Shown: positions 8,280-17,671 of the stretch, piece by piece | Numbering within the stretch: the first letter of the stretch is position 1 | Layout of the letters: each line of letters starts with the position of its first letter | Source of the DNA: Acidobacteriota bacterium | Lineage (GTDB): Bacteria > Acidobacteriota > Vicinamibacteria > Vicinamibacterales > UBA823 | Assembly: GCA_002730525.1 (NCBI GenBank) | Contig: PCAK01000044.1 | Span: forward strand, 168,236 to 232,235 | Reading direction: 5' to 3' | Length of the DNA stretch: 64,000 nucleotides | Made by a program: the position numbers and the translations under genes | Notes under the pieces: model-generated | What the model was told of the DNA's origin: nothing | Seen by the model: the letters and a program-made list of their open reading frames with translations, nothing else | Databases searched by the model: none

Positions 8280-9635
8280 TCACGCCAGATCGGCACGGAG
8301 GCGTGCAACCCGCTTCCGCCAAACGGTGAGCAGGACGAGCGACACGACGATGAGACCGGCCGACAGACCGATCCACAACCCGACCACGCCCCTCGCCCAG
8401 ACGAAGCAGATCGTGTAGCCGAGCGGCAGACCGAACGCCCAATGGCCGACCAGGTTCCAGAGCATCGGGGTGCGCGTGTCGCCCAAACCGCGGAGTGCGC
8501 CGGTCAGCACGCCCTGCAAGCCGTCGAACAGCTGAAACGCCGCCGCCACCGCCAACAGCGTGACGCCGGTGGCAATGACGGTGGGGTCCGTCGTGAAGAG
8601 CCCCATCAGGATCCGTGGGAGCAGCAGGAACGCCGTGGCCGAGACGGCCATGAAGAGCACGCCGAGGACGACGGCAGTCCACCCGGCCCGGCCGGCATCG
8701 TCCGCATCGCGACGCCCGACGGCGTGGCCGACGCGGACTGCCGCGGCTGAGGCCATGCCAAGCGGCACCATGAAGGTGAAGCTGGCCATGTTCAGCGTGA
8801 TCTGGTGGGCCGCGAGGGCCACCGGCGCGAGGCGGGCGGCGAGCGCGGTGGCGGCCGAGAACACACCGACTTCGAGCGTCACCTGACAGGCTGCCGGCAG
8901 GCCGAGCCAGAACAACCGGGCCAGCCGTGCGCGCTCGATCGCCCACGAGGCCCGGCGGGGGCCGTGTCCGGTCCGAGCGTCGTGACGTGCCACGGCGCCC
9001 AGCAGCAGCATCGCCATGTAGATGCGTGAGATGCACGTCGCCCAGCCGGCGCCGTTCACGCCGAGCGCCGGCGCGCCAAGGTTGCCGTGGATCAGGACCC
9101 AGTTCGCCGCGATGTTGATCAGGTTCGCGGTCAGCAGCGTCACCATGATCGGCGTCACGACACCCATCGCCTGCAGGTAGCGCCGGAGAGCGACATAGAG
9201 CAGCAGCGGCCAGGCGCTCCAGGTGATCAACCGCAAGTAGGGCGCGGTCAGCCTGAGGACGGTGGGATCGAACCCCCACAGGTCGAGATTCGAGATGCCG
9301 ATGAGCGCGACACCGGTCAAAGGCACTGCGAGCATCAGGCTCATCACGACGCCGTGGACCAGCCAGCGATGGCACTCGTCGAGCTGGTCCGCGCCGAACG
9401 CTTGGGCGATGAACGTGTCGAGCGCCAGTAGGACTCCTACGCCGAACACCGCGAGCGCGATGAACAGCATCGAGCCGACACCCACCGCGCCGATCGCCTC
9501 GGGGCCGAGTGAGCCGACCATCAGGATGTCGACAGTGCCCATGGCGACCCAGCCCATCTCGGCCACCACGACCGGGACCGCCAGCGCGAGCATCGGCCGC
9601 ACCTCTCGCCGCAGGCCGGACAAACGCTGTATCAT
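8280..9635 (-). CDS. MATE family multidrug/metabolite exporter
   Basis: 451 aa with about 12 membrane helices in two homologous halves, as in NorM/DinF-type exporters that expel cationic compounds using Na+ or H+. Family features include AEMGWVAMGTVDILMVGSLG in helix 1-2 and FDGLQGVLTGALRGLGDT in the second half. It is convergent with the HAD gene (55-nt gap) and divergent from the TPR gene at 9684, with only 48 nt shared for both upstream regions. Substrate unknown. Confidence 0.88.
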   Translation of the reverse strand: MIQRLSGLRREVRPMLALAVPVVVAEMGWVAMGTVDILMVGSLGPEAIGAVGVGSMLFIALAVFGVGVLLALDTFIAQAFGADQLDECHRWLVHGVVMSLMLAVPLTGVALIGISNLDLWGFDPTVLRLTAPYLRLITWSAWPLLLYVALRRYLQAMGVVTPIMVTLLTANLINIAANWVLIHGNLGAPALGVNGAGWATCISRIYMAMLLLGAVARHDARTGHGPRRASWAIERARLARLFWLGLPAACQVTLEVGVFSAATALAARLAPVALAAHQITLNMASFTFMVPLGMASAAAVRVGHAVGRRDADDAGRAGWTAVVLGVLFMAVSATAFLLLPRILMGLFTTDPTVIATGVTLLAVAAAFQLFDGLQGVLTGALRGLGDTRTPMLWNLVGHWAFGLPLGYTICFVWARGVVGLWIGLSAGLIVVSLVLLTVWRKRVARLRADLA

Positions 9636-9683
9636 CGCAGCCCCGACTCTCGGGCGGACATACCGAATGAAGGACGGTCACTC

Positions 9684-10640
9684 ATGCGAATCACACTCGT
9701 CGCGCTCTGCCTTGCCGGCGGCACAGCCAGCGTCATACTCGGCGCAGCGCCCCCTGACACCGTGGCGCAACAGCTGCCGCCCGGCGCCGAAGCCTTCTCG
9801 CTCGACGGCGAGCCGTTGTACCCGGGGCCGATGACGGCCGACGTGCAGGCCCGACTCGAAGCCAACCTCGCCGAGGCGCGCGCCGGGGTCGAGCGCGCGC
9901 CGAACGATCCCGACGCAGCGATCTGGGTCGGCCGCCGCCTCGGCTACCTCGGCCGCTATCAGGAGGCCATCGAGTTCTTCAGCGACGCGATCGCCGAGCA
10001 CCCCGACTACGCCAAGCTCTACCGGCACCGCGGCCACCGCTACATCTCGACGCGGCAATTCGATCTGGCGATCGCCGACCTGGCGCGTGCGGCCGAGCTG
10101 ATCGAGGACGTACCCGACGAAGTCGAACCCGACGGTGCCCCGAACGAACGCGGCATTCCGACGAGCACATCACACACGAACATCTGGTACCACCTCGGGC
10201 TCGCCTACTATCTCACCGGCGACCTCGAGCCGGCGCTCGACGCCTACCGGCAGTGCCTGGCGTTCTCGAAGAACCCCGACATGCTCGTGGCGACGAGCCA
10301 CTGGCTCTACATGACGCTGCGGCGGCTGGGTCAGGACGACGCGGCGGCGGACGTGCTGGAACCGATCGTGGACGGGATGGACATCATCGAGAACGGCGCC
10401 TACTACCGACTGCTGCTGATGTACAAGGGCCTCATCCCGCCCGAACTGATCCTTGAGCGCGCGGCGGCCGACGGCGGAGTCCAGTTTCCGACGTCAGCCT
10501 ACGGCGTGGCGAACTGGCACCTGTACAACGGCCGGCCGGAGGTCGGGATGACGCTGCTCCACCAGGTCGCGACGGACACCCAGTGGGCCGCGTTCGGCAC
10601 CGTCGCCGCGGAGGCCGACGTCAGCCGGATCGGCAGCTAG
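9684..10640 (+). CDS. Secreted tetratricopeptide-repeat protein
   Basis: 318 aa with an N-terminal signal peptide (about residues 1-22). TPR-like helix pairs run from about residue 45 (RAPNDPDAAIWVGRRLGYLGRYQEA) through about residue 190 (YHLGLAYYLTGDLEPALDAYRQC). The C-terminal part ends with a TLLHQVATDTQWAAFGTVAAEAD segment resembling other periplasmic TPR proteins. It is probably a periplasmic scaffold. No catalytic motif is visible and no partner can be named. It is convergent with the M28 peptidase gene, 15 nt away. Confidence 0.72.
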   Translation: MRITLVALCLAGGTASVILGAAPPDTVAQQLPPGAEAFSLDGEPLYPGPMTADVQARLEANLAEARAGVERAPNDPDAAIWVGRRLGYLGRYQEAIEFFSDAIAEHPDYAKLYRHRGHRYISTRQFDLAIADLARAAELIEDVPDEVEPDGAPNERGIPTSTSHTNIWYHLGLAYYLTGDLEPALDAYRQCLAFSKNPDMLVATSHWLYMTLRRLGQDDAAADVLEPIVDGMDIIENGAYYRLLLMYKGLIPPELILERAAADGGVQFPTSAYGVANWHLYNGRPEVGMTLLHQVATDTQWAAFGTVAAEADVSRIGS

Positions 10641-10655
10641 GCCACCGACACTCCA

Positions 10656-12251
10656 CTACGGCGAGCCAGGCAGCGACGGCATCTCTTCGTCTAGCCTCGA
10701 CAGCAACTCGTCGCGCATCGCCAGGTGGTAGACCGCCGCGGCGATGGTGATGGCCGACTTGATCGCATCACCCTCGATGACCCGCTCGTAGGTGTCGAGG
10801 TTGGTGTGCCAGGTGTAGGTCCCGTACTGGATCGGATCCTGCCGCATGCCGATGCCCGGCAAGCCCGCCTCGTTGAAGGACGTGTGGTCCGACCCGCCAC
10901 GCCGACGGCTCATCGTCGCACCGGCGCCAAGGACGCCGATATCCTCGAACGGCGCGAGCGCCGACCGGAGCACGTCGGCAGCCTCTCGCGGGCCGAACAC
11001 GCTCGCGCTGCGCGCCTGTCCGGTGCCCCCATCGATGTTGAAGTAGCCGCCGAACTTCGAGTACTCCGGCAGCTGGTCCTCGAACGAGCCGAAGTGCTGA
11101 GCGACGTAGGCCTGCGAACCCAGCAGTCCTTGCTCCTCGCCGCTCCAAAGCGCCACGCGGATCGTCCGCCGGGGCTCTACGCCGATCGCCGCCAGGATCC
11201 GCGCGGCCTCCATCATCACGGTCACGCCGATCCCGTTGTCGGTGGCGCCGGTCGCGGCGTGCCACGAGTCGAGGTGACCGCCGAGCATGATCACCTCGTC
11301 GGCCTTGTCGGTCCCGCGAATCTCGGCGGTTGCGTTGTAGCTCGTGGCGCCGTCGGGATAGCTCTGGTTGACGACCTCGACTTCGAGCTCCACCGGGCCG
11401 TGCGGCAGGAGCCGCGCGATCCGCCCGAAGTCCTCGTTCCGCATGACGAGCGTCGGTGCCGCCTGTTCGAGGTCGTATGTCCGGTTGCTGAACGCGCGAA
11501 TCTGGCCGTGGTCCCGGCCGCCGTCGTTCACCTGGACGGCAGCCCCACTGTCCGCGAGGAAGGCCGCGATGCGCCCGGCCACCTCACGGCCCGACAGCGG
11601 CCGGTCGGGATCGTCGCCACCACCCTGCCGCGGCCCGCCTCCGCCGCGTGCGGGCGGCGCCGGCGGGAGGTTCGGGTCGAGCTGAGCGCGCAGCTCGGCT
11701 TCGCTACGCCGGCGGACCGGCCCATCGATCGTCACCGGCACGAAGCGCGGCTCGCCGACCAAGACGACCTTGCCCGCCACGTCGGCGGCGATGCTGTCGA
11801 GATACCCCGTCAGCTCGGCCTCGGTCGGGCGCTCCGGCGGAACCAGCTGGTAGACCTCGGCGGTCACCACACCGTCGGTGCTCGGCGTCCACGCCAGCAC
11901 CTCGGCCACCAGCGGATCCTTCACCGGGGAGACGAGGTGCGCGGTCATCCGCTCGTTCGCCCACCCGGGATGCCCGAAGTCCCACGGTTCGAGCTGGCCG
12001 TTGGCCATCCCCCACGATTCCATCCTGTCGATGGCCCACTGAGCGGCAGCCTCGAGGTTGGGCGAACCGGTCAGCCGCGGCCCGTAAACGTCGGTCAGGT
12101 AGTGCAGCGTGTCGAGAATCTGGGAATTCGTCGTGGCCTCCTGCCGAATCCGCCAGTTCACCGCGTCGTCGACCGGCTCCTGAGCCATCAGGCCGGCGGA
12201 CAGGACGACCATCAGCAGGACCGCGCTCAGAGCACTCTTGAATTTGGACAT
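10656..12251 (-). CDS. Secreted M28 family zinc peptidase
   Basis: 531 aa exported aminopeptidase/carboxypeptidase-like protein. The signal peptide is near residues 1-25 (ALSAVLLMVVLSAGLMAQ). A PA-type insert follows, and the M28 catalytic domain carries GGHLDSW (Zn His/Asp), GATDNGIG (bridging Asp), SGEEQGLLGS (catalytic Glu pair), FNIDGG and GSDHTSF (last His ligand). All expected ligands are present, so it should be active on peptides in the periplasm. The start at 12251 has GAGGGGG upstream; an alternative ATG at 12263 overlaps the rseP stop as ATGA. Last gene of the uppS-cdsA-dxr-rseP run. Confidence 0.9.
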   Translation of the reverse strand: MSKFKSALSAVLLMVVLSAGLMAQEPVDDAVNWRIRQEATTNSQILDTLHYLTDVYGPRLTGSPNLEAAAQWAIDRMESWGMANGQLEPWDFGHPGWANERMTAHLVSPVKDPLVAEVLAWTPSTDGVVTAEVYQLVPPERPTEAELTGYLDSIAADVAGKVVLVGEPRFVPVTIDGPVRRRSEAELRAQLDPNLPPAPPARGGGGPRQGGGDDPDRPLSGREVAGRIAAFLADSGAAVQVNDGGRDHGQIRAFSNRTYDLEQAAPTLVMRNEDFGRIARLLPHGPVELEVEVVNQSYPDGATSYNATAEIRGTDKADEVIMLGGHLDSWHAATGATDNGIGVTVMMEAARILAAIGVEPRRTIRVALWSGEEQGLLGSQAYVAQHFGSFEDQLPEYSKFGGYFNIDGGTGQARSASVFGPREAADVLRSALAPFEDIGVLGAGATMSRRRGGSDHTSFNEAGLPGIGMRQDPIQYGTYTWHTNLDTYERVIEGDAIKSAITIAAAVYHLAMRDELLSRLDEEMPSLPGSP

Positions 12252-12259
12252 CTTCCCCC

Positions 12260-13579
12260 TCATCTCCACGGCATCAGCGCTTCGATCCACGCGACGCGCG
12301 TCAGATCGTTGTAGATCACGGTGACCATCAACATCATCAAGACCACGAACCCGGTCAGCAGCATCTTCTCCTTCACGCGCACGCTGAAGTCGCGGCGCGC
12401 GGCGCCCTCGAGCGCCATGATGAAGATGTGGCCGCCGTCGAGCACCGGGATCGGCAGCAGGTTCAGGATTCCGAGATTCAAGCTGATCATCGCCATCAGG
12501 GTGAACAGCGCGACGAACCCGACCTCGGCGGCGCCGCCCGACAGCTGCGCGATGCCGACCGGCCCCATGAGCTGGCGCGGCGACGTCTCGCGGGTCAGCA
12601 GGCCCCAGAGCGTCCGGAAGATGAGCCCCGACCATTCGTAGTTCCGTTCGAAACTCATCTGCACGGCCTGCAGCGGGCCGGGCTCGATCGTGCGCAGCTC
12701 GTAGGGGCTCAGGCTGACCCCGATCAGCCCGACGTCACCGCTCAGCGCCGGCGTGACGTCGAGGTCACGCTCCGCGCCGTCGCGTCGAATGGTCAACGTC
12801 AACTCCTGGTCTGGGCTGGCGTTGATCCGTTCGATCAGGCTGTCACGGCCGACCGGGTCGCCGTCGATCGCCAGAATGACGTCGCCCGACAGGATGCCCG
12901 CCCGGTTGGCTGGCTCACCGGCGGAGACCTCACGAATCTGCGGATGCATCTGGGGCAACACCCCGAGATCGCCCATCTCGAACTGCGTCTGCGCGGCCGG
13001 CGTCACCGGCAGCGTCATCGACCTCCCGTCGCGGCTGACGACGACGTCGACCTCGCGCTCCGCACGGGGCATGACGGCGATGAACAGCGCCTGCCACGTT
13101 GGCACCGGATCGCCAGCGACCGACACGATCAGATCGCCGGGCTGGATGCCCGCGCCTGCAGCCGGCGAATCCTCGACGACGGAGCCAATGACGGGTGGCT
13201 GCTCCTCGTAGGCGGGCACTTCGGCGCCCTGATAGAGAACGAACGCCATGACGACGACGGCGAGGACGATGTTCATGGTCGGTCCCATGACCAGCACCTG
13301 GAACCGCTGCCACTTCGATTTCGAGAGGAACTCGTCGTCGCGTCCCGAGCGCGATTCCTCGGGATTCTCGCCGGCCATCTTCACGTAGCCACCGAGTGGA
13401 ATCACGCTGACGCAGTATTCGGTGTCGCCGCGCTTGAAGCTCAGCAACTTCGCGCCGAAGCCGAGCGAGAACGTCAGGACGCGCACGCCGATGCGCCGCG
13501 CCATCAAGAAATGCCCCAGCTCGTGCACGAACACCAGCACGCCGAGCACGAATACGAACGCCGCCAAGCTCGTCAGCAC
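12260..13579 (-). CDS. rseP: Site-2 intramembrane metalloprotease RseP
   Basis: Membrane zinc protease that cleaves anti-sigma factors or signal peptide remnants within the membrane. It is 439 aa from a GTG at 13579 with GAGGG upstream. Helix 1 holds the zinc motif HELGH (near residue 19). Two tandem PDZ-like domains follow (about residues 110-290, with PAAGAGIQPGDLI and PANRAGILSGDVI). The C-terminal LNLLPIPVLDGGH supplies the third zinc ligand. Gene order dxr-rseP after cdsA is common in bacteria. A longer upstream frame is unlikely because it runs into a repeat element. Confidence 0.94.
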   Translation of the reverse strand: MLTSLAAFVFVLGVLVFVHELGHFLMARRIGVRVLTFSLGFGAKLLSFKRGDTEYCVSVIPLGGYVKMAGENPEESRSGRDDEFLSKSKWQRFQVLVMGPTMNIVLAVVVMAFVLYQGAEVPAYEEQPPVIGSVVEDSPAAGAGIQPGDLIVSVAGDPVPTWQALFIAVMPRAEREVDVVVSRDGRSMTLPVTPAAQTQFEMGDLGVLPQMHPQIREVSAGEPANRAGILSGDVILAIDGDPVGRDSLIERINASPDQELTLTIRRDGAERDLDVTPALSGDVGLIGVSLSPYELRTIEPGPLQAVQMSFERNYEWSGLIFRTLWGLLTRETSPRQLMGPVGIAQLSGGAAEVGFVALFTLMAMISLNLGILNLLPIPVLDGGHIFIMALEGAARRDFSVRVKEKMLLTGFVVLMMLMVTVIYNDLTRVAWIEALMPWR

Positions 13580-13644
13580 GCCTACCCTCTTCTTCTCACT
13601 ATGCCGCCTCCGCGGAGCCGGTTCACTCGCCAGCAGCGCATCTG

Positions 13645-13804
13645 GCAGTCCGTGGTGAAAGTACCGAGTAGCACCGAGACCGCCGAGGCGTCCGCCCTGC
13701 AAGGCGCGAGGCGGGAGCATGCCGGGTGCATTCGACCACTGAGCAACGCAGCAGGGCGGGATGCATCGGCGGTCGAATGCAGCGGCACTTTCACCACGGA
13801 CTGC
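13645..13804. repeat. Inverted-repeat element, family 1, copy A
   Basis: A 160-bp element bounded by inverted ends (GCAGTCCGTGGTGAAAGTAC at left, mirrored by the right end closing at 13804). It contains a nested pair GCATTCGACC / GGTCGAATGC. A second copy with the same ends and about the same length lies at 16718-16875. It fills the space between dxr and rseP, and its right end supplies the TAG stop of dxr. No coding capacity; MITE-like in form. Confidence 0.75.
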
Positions 13805-14985
13805 TAGACCGATTGTATCTCCGGAAGCAGATCCCGTGAAAACTCACGCGACCAGCGGTCCACGGCACGGACGCCGTCAAGGGTCTCGACCGGACCGTCG
13901 TGCATGGCATCCCGGGCATCCATCGCGCGCTCGATGACCGACGGAATACCGAGAAACGGCAGAGTGCCGGCCAGAAACGCGGCGACCGCCACTTCGTTGG
14001 CCGCGTTCAAGACAACGGGCGAGACTCCCCCTGCTCGCAGCGCGCGGTAGGCCAGGGCCAGGCATGGGAATCGGGCCACGTCGGGTCGGTGGAACTCCAA
14101 CGCCGCGGACGCCGCCAGATCGAGAACCGGGAGCGGCGCGCTCCATCGATCGGGATAGGACAACGCGTACTGAATCGGCAGTTGCATGTCGGTGACGCCC
14201 AGCTGGGCGATCACCGACCCATCCGTCAACTCGACCATCGAATGCACGATCGACTGCGGGTGCACGAGCACATCGACCTCGTCAGCGGCAACGCCGAACA
14301 GCCAGCGCGCTTCGATCACCTCGAGTCCCTTGTTCATCAAGGTCGCCGAGTCAATCGTGATCTTGTCGCCCATGTTCCAGGTCGGATGCCGGAGGGCGTC
14401 GTCGGGCCGGACCCCCTGCAGCCGCTCGACCGGCCAGTCGCGAAACGGCCCGCCTGACGCGGTCAGGATCAGCCGGCGGACGTCGTCAGACGAGCGACCG
14501 TGCAGGCACTGATGGATGGCGCTGTGCTCGCTGTCGACCGGCAGCACGGCGACGTCGTAGCGATCGGCAGCCGCCATGACGAGACCACCGGCCATCACGA
14601 GCACTTCCTTGTTCGCCAAGGCGATCGTCTTGCCGGCCTCGATCGCCGCCAGCACGGCCTCAAGCGCGGCCGTGCCCGCCGAGGCGCACACGACGATGTC
14701 GACTTCGGGATGCGTCGCGACAGCGGCGAGGCCGTCCGGGCCGGTGACGCTGGACAGGCTCGAAGCGAGGTCGGCGCCCAGCGCCTGGCGAACACCGTCC
14801 ATCGCCTCGGGCGTGGCCATCGCGATGACGGCCGGCGTGAACTGCGCCACCTGTTCCGCCAGGCGCGCCGAGTTCTCGCCGGCGGCCAGGCCGACGACGC
14901 GCAGTTCGTCGGGATGGGCGGCCACGACGGCGAGTGCGCTGGTCCCGATGGAACCAGTCGACCCGAGTATCGCAATGCGTTTCAC
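13804..14985 (-). CDS. dxr: 1-deoxy-D-xylulose 5-phosphate reductoisomerase
   Basis: Converts DXP to MEP using NADPH, the first committed step of the MEP isoprenoid pathway. 393 aa, normal length. The NADPH motif GSTGSIGTSAL is at residues 8-18. LANKEVLV, PVDSEHSAI and NMGDKITIDSATLMNKG carry the metal- and substrate-binding residues. Its ATG overlaps the cdsA stop. The TAG stop coincides with the end of the adjacent inverted-repeat element, so the last codons may have been shaped by its insertion. Confidence 0.95.
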   Translation of the reverse strand: MKRIAILGSTGSIGTSALAVVAAHPDELRVVGLAAGENSARLAEQVAQFTPAVIAMATPEAMDGVRQALGADLASSLSSVTGPDGLAAVATHPEVDIVVCASAGTAALEAVLAAIEAGKTIALANKEVLVMAGGLVMAAADRYDVAVLPVDSEHSAIHQCLHGRSSDDVRRLILTASGGPFRDWPVERLQGVRPDDALRHPTWNMGDKITIDSATLMNKGLEVIEARWLFGVAADEVDVLVHPQSIVHSMVELTDGSVIAQLGVTDMQLPIQYALSYPDRWSAPLPVLDLAASAALEFHRPDVARFPCLALAYRALRAGGVSPVVLNAANEVAVAAFLAGTLPFLGIPSVIERAMDARDAMHDGPVETLDGVRAVDRWSREFSRDLLPEIQSV

Positions 14986-15767
14986 GCGGACAGCCCTCGG
15001 AGCACCGCATCGAACAATGGAATCGCAAAGAGCCAGCTATCGAGACGATCCAGGACGCCACCATGACCCGGAATCAATCCGGAGACGTCCTTCACGCCGG
15101 CCCCGCGTTTCAGCTTCGACTCGAAGAGGTCACCGACGATGCCGATGCCCGCCAGCGCCGCGCCGAACGCCGCGCCGAACGCGGGATGAATGGCCACACC
15201 GCCCCAGCCGCCGGCGATCGCCATGACGGCGGCGCCCGCGAGGACTCCGCTGAACGCGCCTTCGATCGTCTTCTTCGGGCTCGTCGCCGGCGCCAACGGC
15301 CGGCGGCCGAGTGCGCGGCCGCCGTAGAACTGCGCGGCGTCACTCGCCACGATCACCGCCAACAGCAACAGCACCACCTCGCTGCCCCGCGCCGCGTGGA
15401 GCGCGACAAGCGTGCCAAGCGGCAGGCCGACATAGAGCGGACCGAACACCCCGGCGACGTACGTCCAGCCGCCGGACGCCCGGCCCCGTGTCTTCCCGAC
15501 TGCTGCGGCGCCGATCGCAACCGTTGCGGCCATCAAGACCGGCACGACAGCCGCATCGCGCGCCACGGCCGCACAGATCGCCAGGCCGGCGACGACGACG
15601 AGACCCTTGGGCGCCGGCGCACCGGCACGCTCGGCCAAGTCGGCGTACTCGACGAGCGCCAGCAGCACGACGAGCTCGGCCAATCCGAGGGTGGCCCAGG
15701 CGGGCAACCACCAGAGCGTTCCGACGACGATCGCCAGCATGGCGACGGCGCTGAGGACTCGCGTCAT
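14982..15767 (-). CDS. cdsA: Phosphatidate cytidylyltransferase
   Basis: Makes CDP-diacylglycerol from phosphatidate and CTP at the cytoplasmic membrane, feeding phospholipid synthesis. 261 aa with about 7-8 membrane helices. The C-terminal signature KDVSGLIPGHGGVLDRLDS is the CdsA hallmark, and SPKKTIEGAFSG precedes it. Overlaps dxr by 4 nt and follows uppS by 52 nt, the classic uppS-cdsA-dxr-rseP order. Confidence 0.94.
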   Translation of the reverse strand: MTRVLSAVAMLAIVVGTLWWLPAWATLGLAELVVLLALVEYADLAERAGAPAPKGLVVVAGLAICAAVARDAAVVPVLMAATVAIGAAAVGKTRGRASGGWTYVAGVFGPLYVGLPLGTLVALHAARGSEVVLLLLAVIVASDAAQFYGGRALGRRPLAPATSPKKTIEGAFSGVLAGAAVMAIAGGWGGVAIHPAFGAAFGAALAGIGIVGDLFESKLKRGAGVKDVSGLIPGHGGVLDRLDSWLFAIPLFDAVLRGLSA

Positions 15768-15819
15768 CCGTGTTCAGGAACCTCGTGGGGACCGGGCCAC
15801 CCGGGCGGGCACCCGCGTC

Positions 15820-16602
15820 TCACCCGGCGACGACCGGGCGAGCGATGCCGCCGTACCGACGCTCGCGTTTCTGGTACGCGAGCACCGCGTCGAACAGGTG
15901 CTGGCGCCGAAAATCTGGCCAGAGGGTCTCGGTCACCCAGATCTCCGCGTAGGCAATCTGCCAGAGGAGGAAGTTGCTGACGCGCATCTCGCCACTCGTC
16001 CGGATGAGCAGATCCGGATCGGGCTGACCCGCGGTGTACAGAAAACCGGCGAACCGCTCCTCGTCCAGTTCGTCCCCGTGCACTCCGGCCTCGATGGCAT
16101 GTCGCGCGGCGTCGACGATCTCCGCCCGCCCCCCGTAGTTCAAGGCGATGTTGAACTGCATGCCGGTGTTCACTTCGGTTTTCCGCGCGGCGAACGTCAG
16201 TTCGTCCCGGATGTCTGGCGCCAACTCATGCTCTCGACCGACGACCTTGAACCGAATGTTGTTGTCCAGCAGCATCCGTAGCTCCGAGCGCAGGTACCGC
16301 TTGAGCAGCGCCATGAGCGTGGCAACCTCGGTCGGCGGACGCTTCCAGTTCTCGACCGAGAACGCGTAGAGCGTCAGCACCTGCACGCCGAGCCGAGCCG
16401 ACGCCTCGACCACGTCACGGACCGAGTCGATGCCGGCGCGATGCCCCTGCACGCGCGGCAGGCCGCGCTGAGCGGCCCATCGACCGTTTCCGTCCATGAT
16501 GATGGCGACGTGTGCAGGCAGGCGATCGAAGTCGATCTGGCGAGCCAACTCGGCTTCGGCCGACCCTCGTTCGACCCAGGTCAGGACGTCTTCCAGGCTC
16601 AT
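15820..16602 (-). CDS. uppS: Undecaprenyl diphosphate synthase
   Basis: Cis-prenyltransferase that extends FPP to C55 undecaprenyl diphosphate, the lipid carrier for peptidoglycan. 260 aa. The signature IIMDGNGRWAAQRG (near residue 35) carries the magnesium aspartate. RTSGEMRVSNFLLWQIAYAE is the C-terminal hallmark. The first 25 residues form a short N-terminal extension. First gene of the operon with cdsA, dxr and rseP. A GC-rich leader of about 110 nt separates it from repeat copy B. Confidence 0.95.
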   Translation of the reverse strand: MSLEDVLTWVERGSAEAELARQIDFDRLPAHVAIIMDGNGRWAAQRGLPRVQGHRAGIDSVRDVVEASARLGVQVLTLYAFSVENWKRPPTEVATLMALLKRYLRSELRMLLDNNIRFKVVGREHELAPDIRDELTFAARKTEVNTGMQFNIALNYGGRAEIVDAARHAIEAGVHGDELDEERFAGFLYTAGQPDPDLLIRTSGEMRVSNFLLWQIAYAEIWVTETLWPDFRRQHLFDAVLAYQKRERRYGGIARPVVAG

Positions 16603-16717
16603 GCGTTCGCCAGGCAGCCGGCGCGTTCGAGCGCGGAGCCGCCCGAAACTCCTGTGAATTGATGATGATACAGGCTGGCCCTGTGGGGTTCAAGGACCGC
16701 ACGCCGTTCGCCGGCTA

Positions 16718-16875
16718 GCAGTCCGTGGTGAAAGTGCCGCGTGCACGGAGAGTGCCGAGGCGCCCGCCCGCAAGGCGCGAAGAGCGAGAATACCGAGAGT
16801 ATTCGACCGATGAGCAACGCTGCGGGGCGGGATGCATCGGCAGTCGAATGCAGCGGCACTTTCACCACGGGCTGC
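16718..16875. repeat. Inverted-repeat element, family 1, copy B
   Basis: A 158-bp element with near-perfect 22-bp inverted ends (one mismatch). Both outer borders are CTAG (16714-16717 and 16875-16878). It is similar to the copy at 13645-13804 along its whole length. It lies between truA and uppS, and its right border provides the TAG stop of truA. No coding capacity. Confidence 0.75.
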
Positions 16876-17636
16876 TAGTAGTCGACCCGAACCAGGAACA
16901 GGCCCTCGGCCGGCGCGGTCGGTCCGGCCTCGCCACGGTCCCGCGACGCCAGGACTCGCGCGACGTCGGCCGGGGCTCGCCGCGCCGCGCCCACCTCCAC
17001 CAGCGTACCGACGATGTTTCGCACCATGTGGCGGAGGAAGCCGCTTCCGCCGACCTCGATCGTGAGCCGCTGGCCTCCCCGGTCTGCAGGCTCACGGCGT
17101 GTCTCGTCGATCTGCAATCGATCGATCTGCCGAACCGAGGTCTTGACGTCGCTGCCGGCCGCTCGGAACGCGGTGAAGTCGTGCTCGCCGATCAACACTT
17201 CCGCGCCGGCGCACATCGCGGCTCCGTCGAGCGGGCACGGCAGATGCCAGACGTAGCGCCGGTCGAACGGGCTGACGATCGGACCGGTGAGAATCTGGTA
17301 GCGGTAGAGCTTTCCAATCGCGCTGCCGCGCGCATCGAATCGGTCTGGCATCTCGACGGCCGCCAGCACGCGGATGTCCACCGGCAGCGTGGCGTTGAGC
17401 GCACGTGTCAGATCACCGACATCGATGGGATGCTCGAGCCGCACGCTGGCGACCTGCCCGAGCGCGTGGACGCCCGCGTCGGTCCGTCCGGCACCGACAA
17501 CCGCGACGGCCGAACCCTCGATCCGGCTCAGCGCCGCTTCCAGTGCGGCCTGGATCGATACGCCGTTCGGCTGGCGTTGCCAGCCGCAGTAGTCGGCACC
17601 CTCATAGGCGACGGTGAGCTTGATGATCCTGGGCAC
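16875..17636 (-). CDS. truA: tRNA pseudouridine(38-40) synthase
   Basis: Isomerises uridines 38-40 in the anticodon arm of many tRNAs. GTG at 17636 gives 253 aa, normal length, starting MPRIIKLTVAYEG. The catalytic aspartate lies in GAGRTDAGVHALGQ near residue 55. The C-terminal GSGFLRHMVRNIVGTLVEVG is typical. A longer frame to 17741 would overlap pyrE and is less likely. The stop codon is built into the end of repeat copy B. Confidence 0.94.
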   Translation of the reverse strand: MPRIIKLTVAYEGADYCGWQRQPNGVSIQAALEAALSRIEGSAVAVVGAGRTDAGVHALGQVASVRLEHPIDVGDLTRALNATLPVDIRVLAAVEMPDRFDARGSAIGKLYRYQILTGPIVSPFDRRYVWHLPCPLDGAAMCAGAEVLIGEHDFTAFRAAGSDVKTSVRQIDRLQIDETRREPADRGGQRLTIEVGGSGFLRHMVRNIVGTLVEVGAARRAPADVARVLASRDRGEAGPTAPAEGLFLVRVDY

Positions 17637-17671
17637 CGCGGGTCGCGCCGCGCTCGGAGATGGGGGGGACA

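Noticed and set aside
7759..9681. 640-codon frame on the minus strand
   Set aside because: Shadow in another frame of the MATE gene and the HAD gene; residues are repetitive Arg/Gly.
13645..13804. Small RNA gene between dxr and rseP
   Set aside because: The sequence is found again at 16718 with the same ends, so a repeat element is the better description.
12428..13807. 459-codon frame on the + strand
   Set aside because: Antisense to rseP, which has HELGH and PDZ domains.
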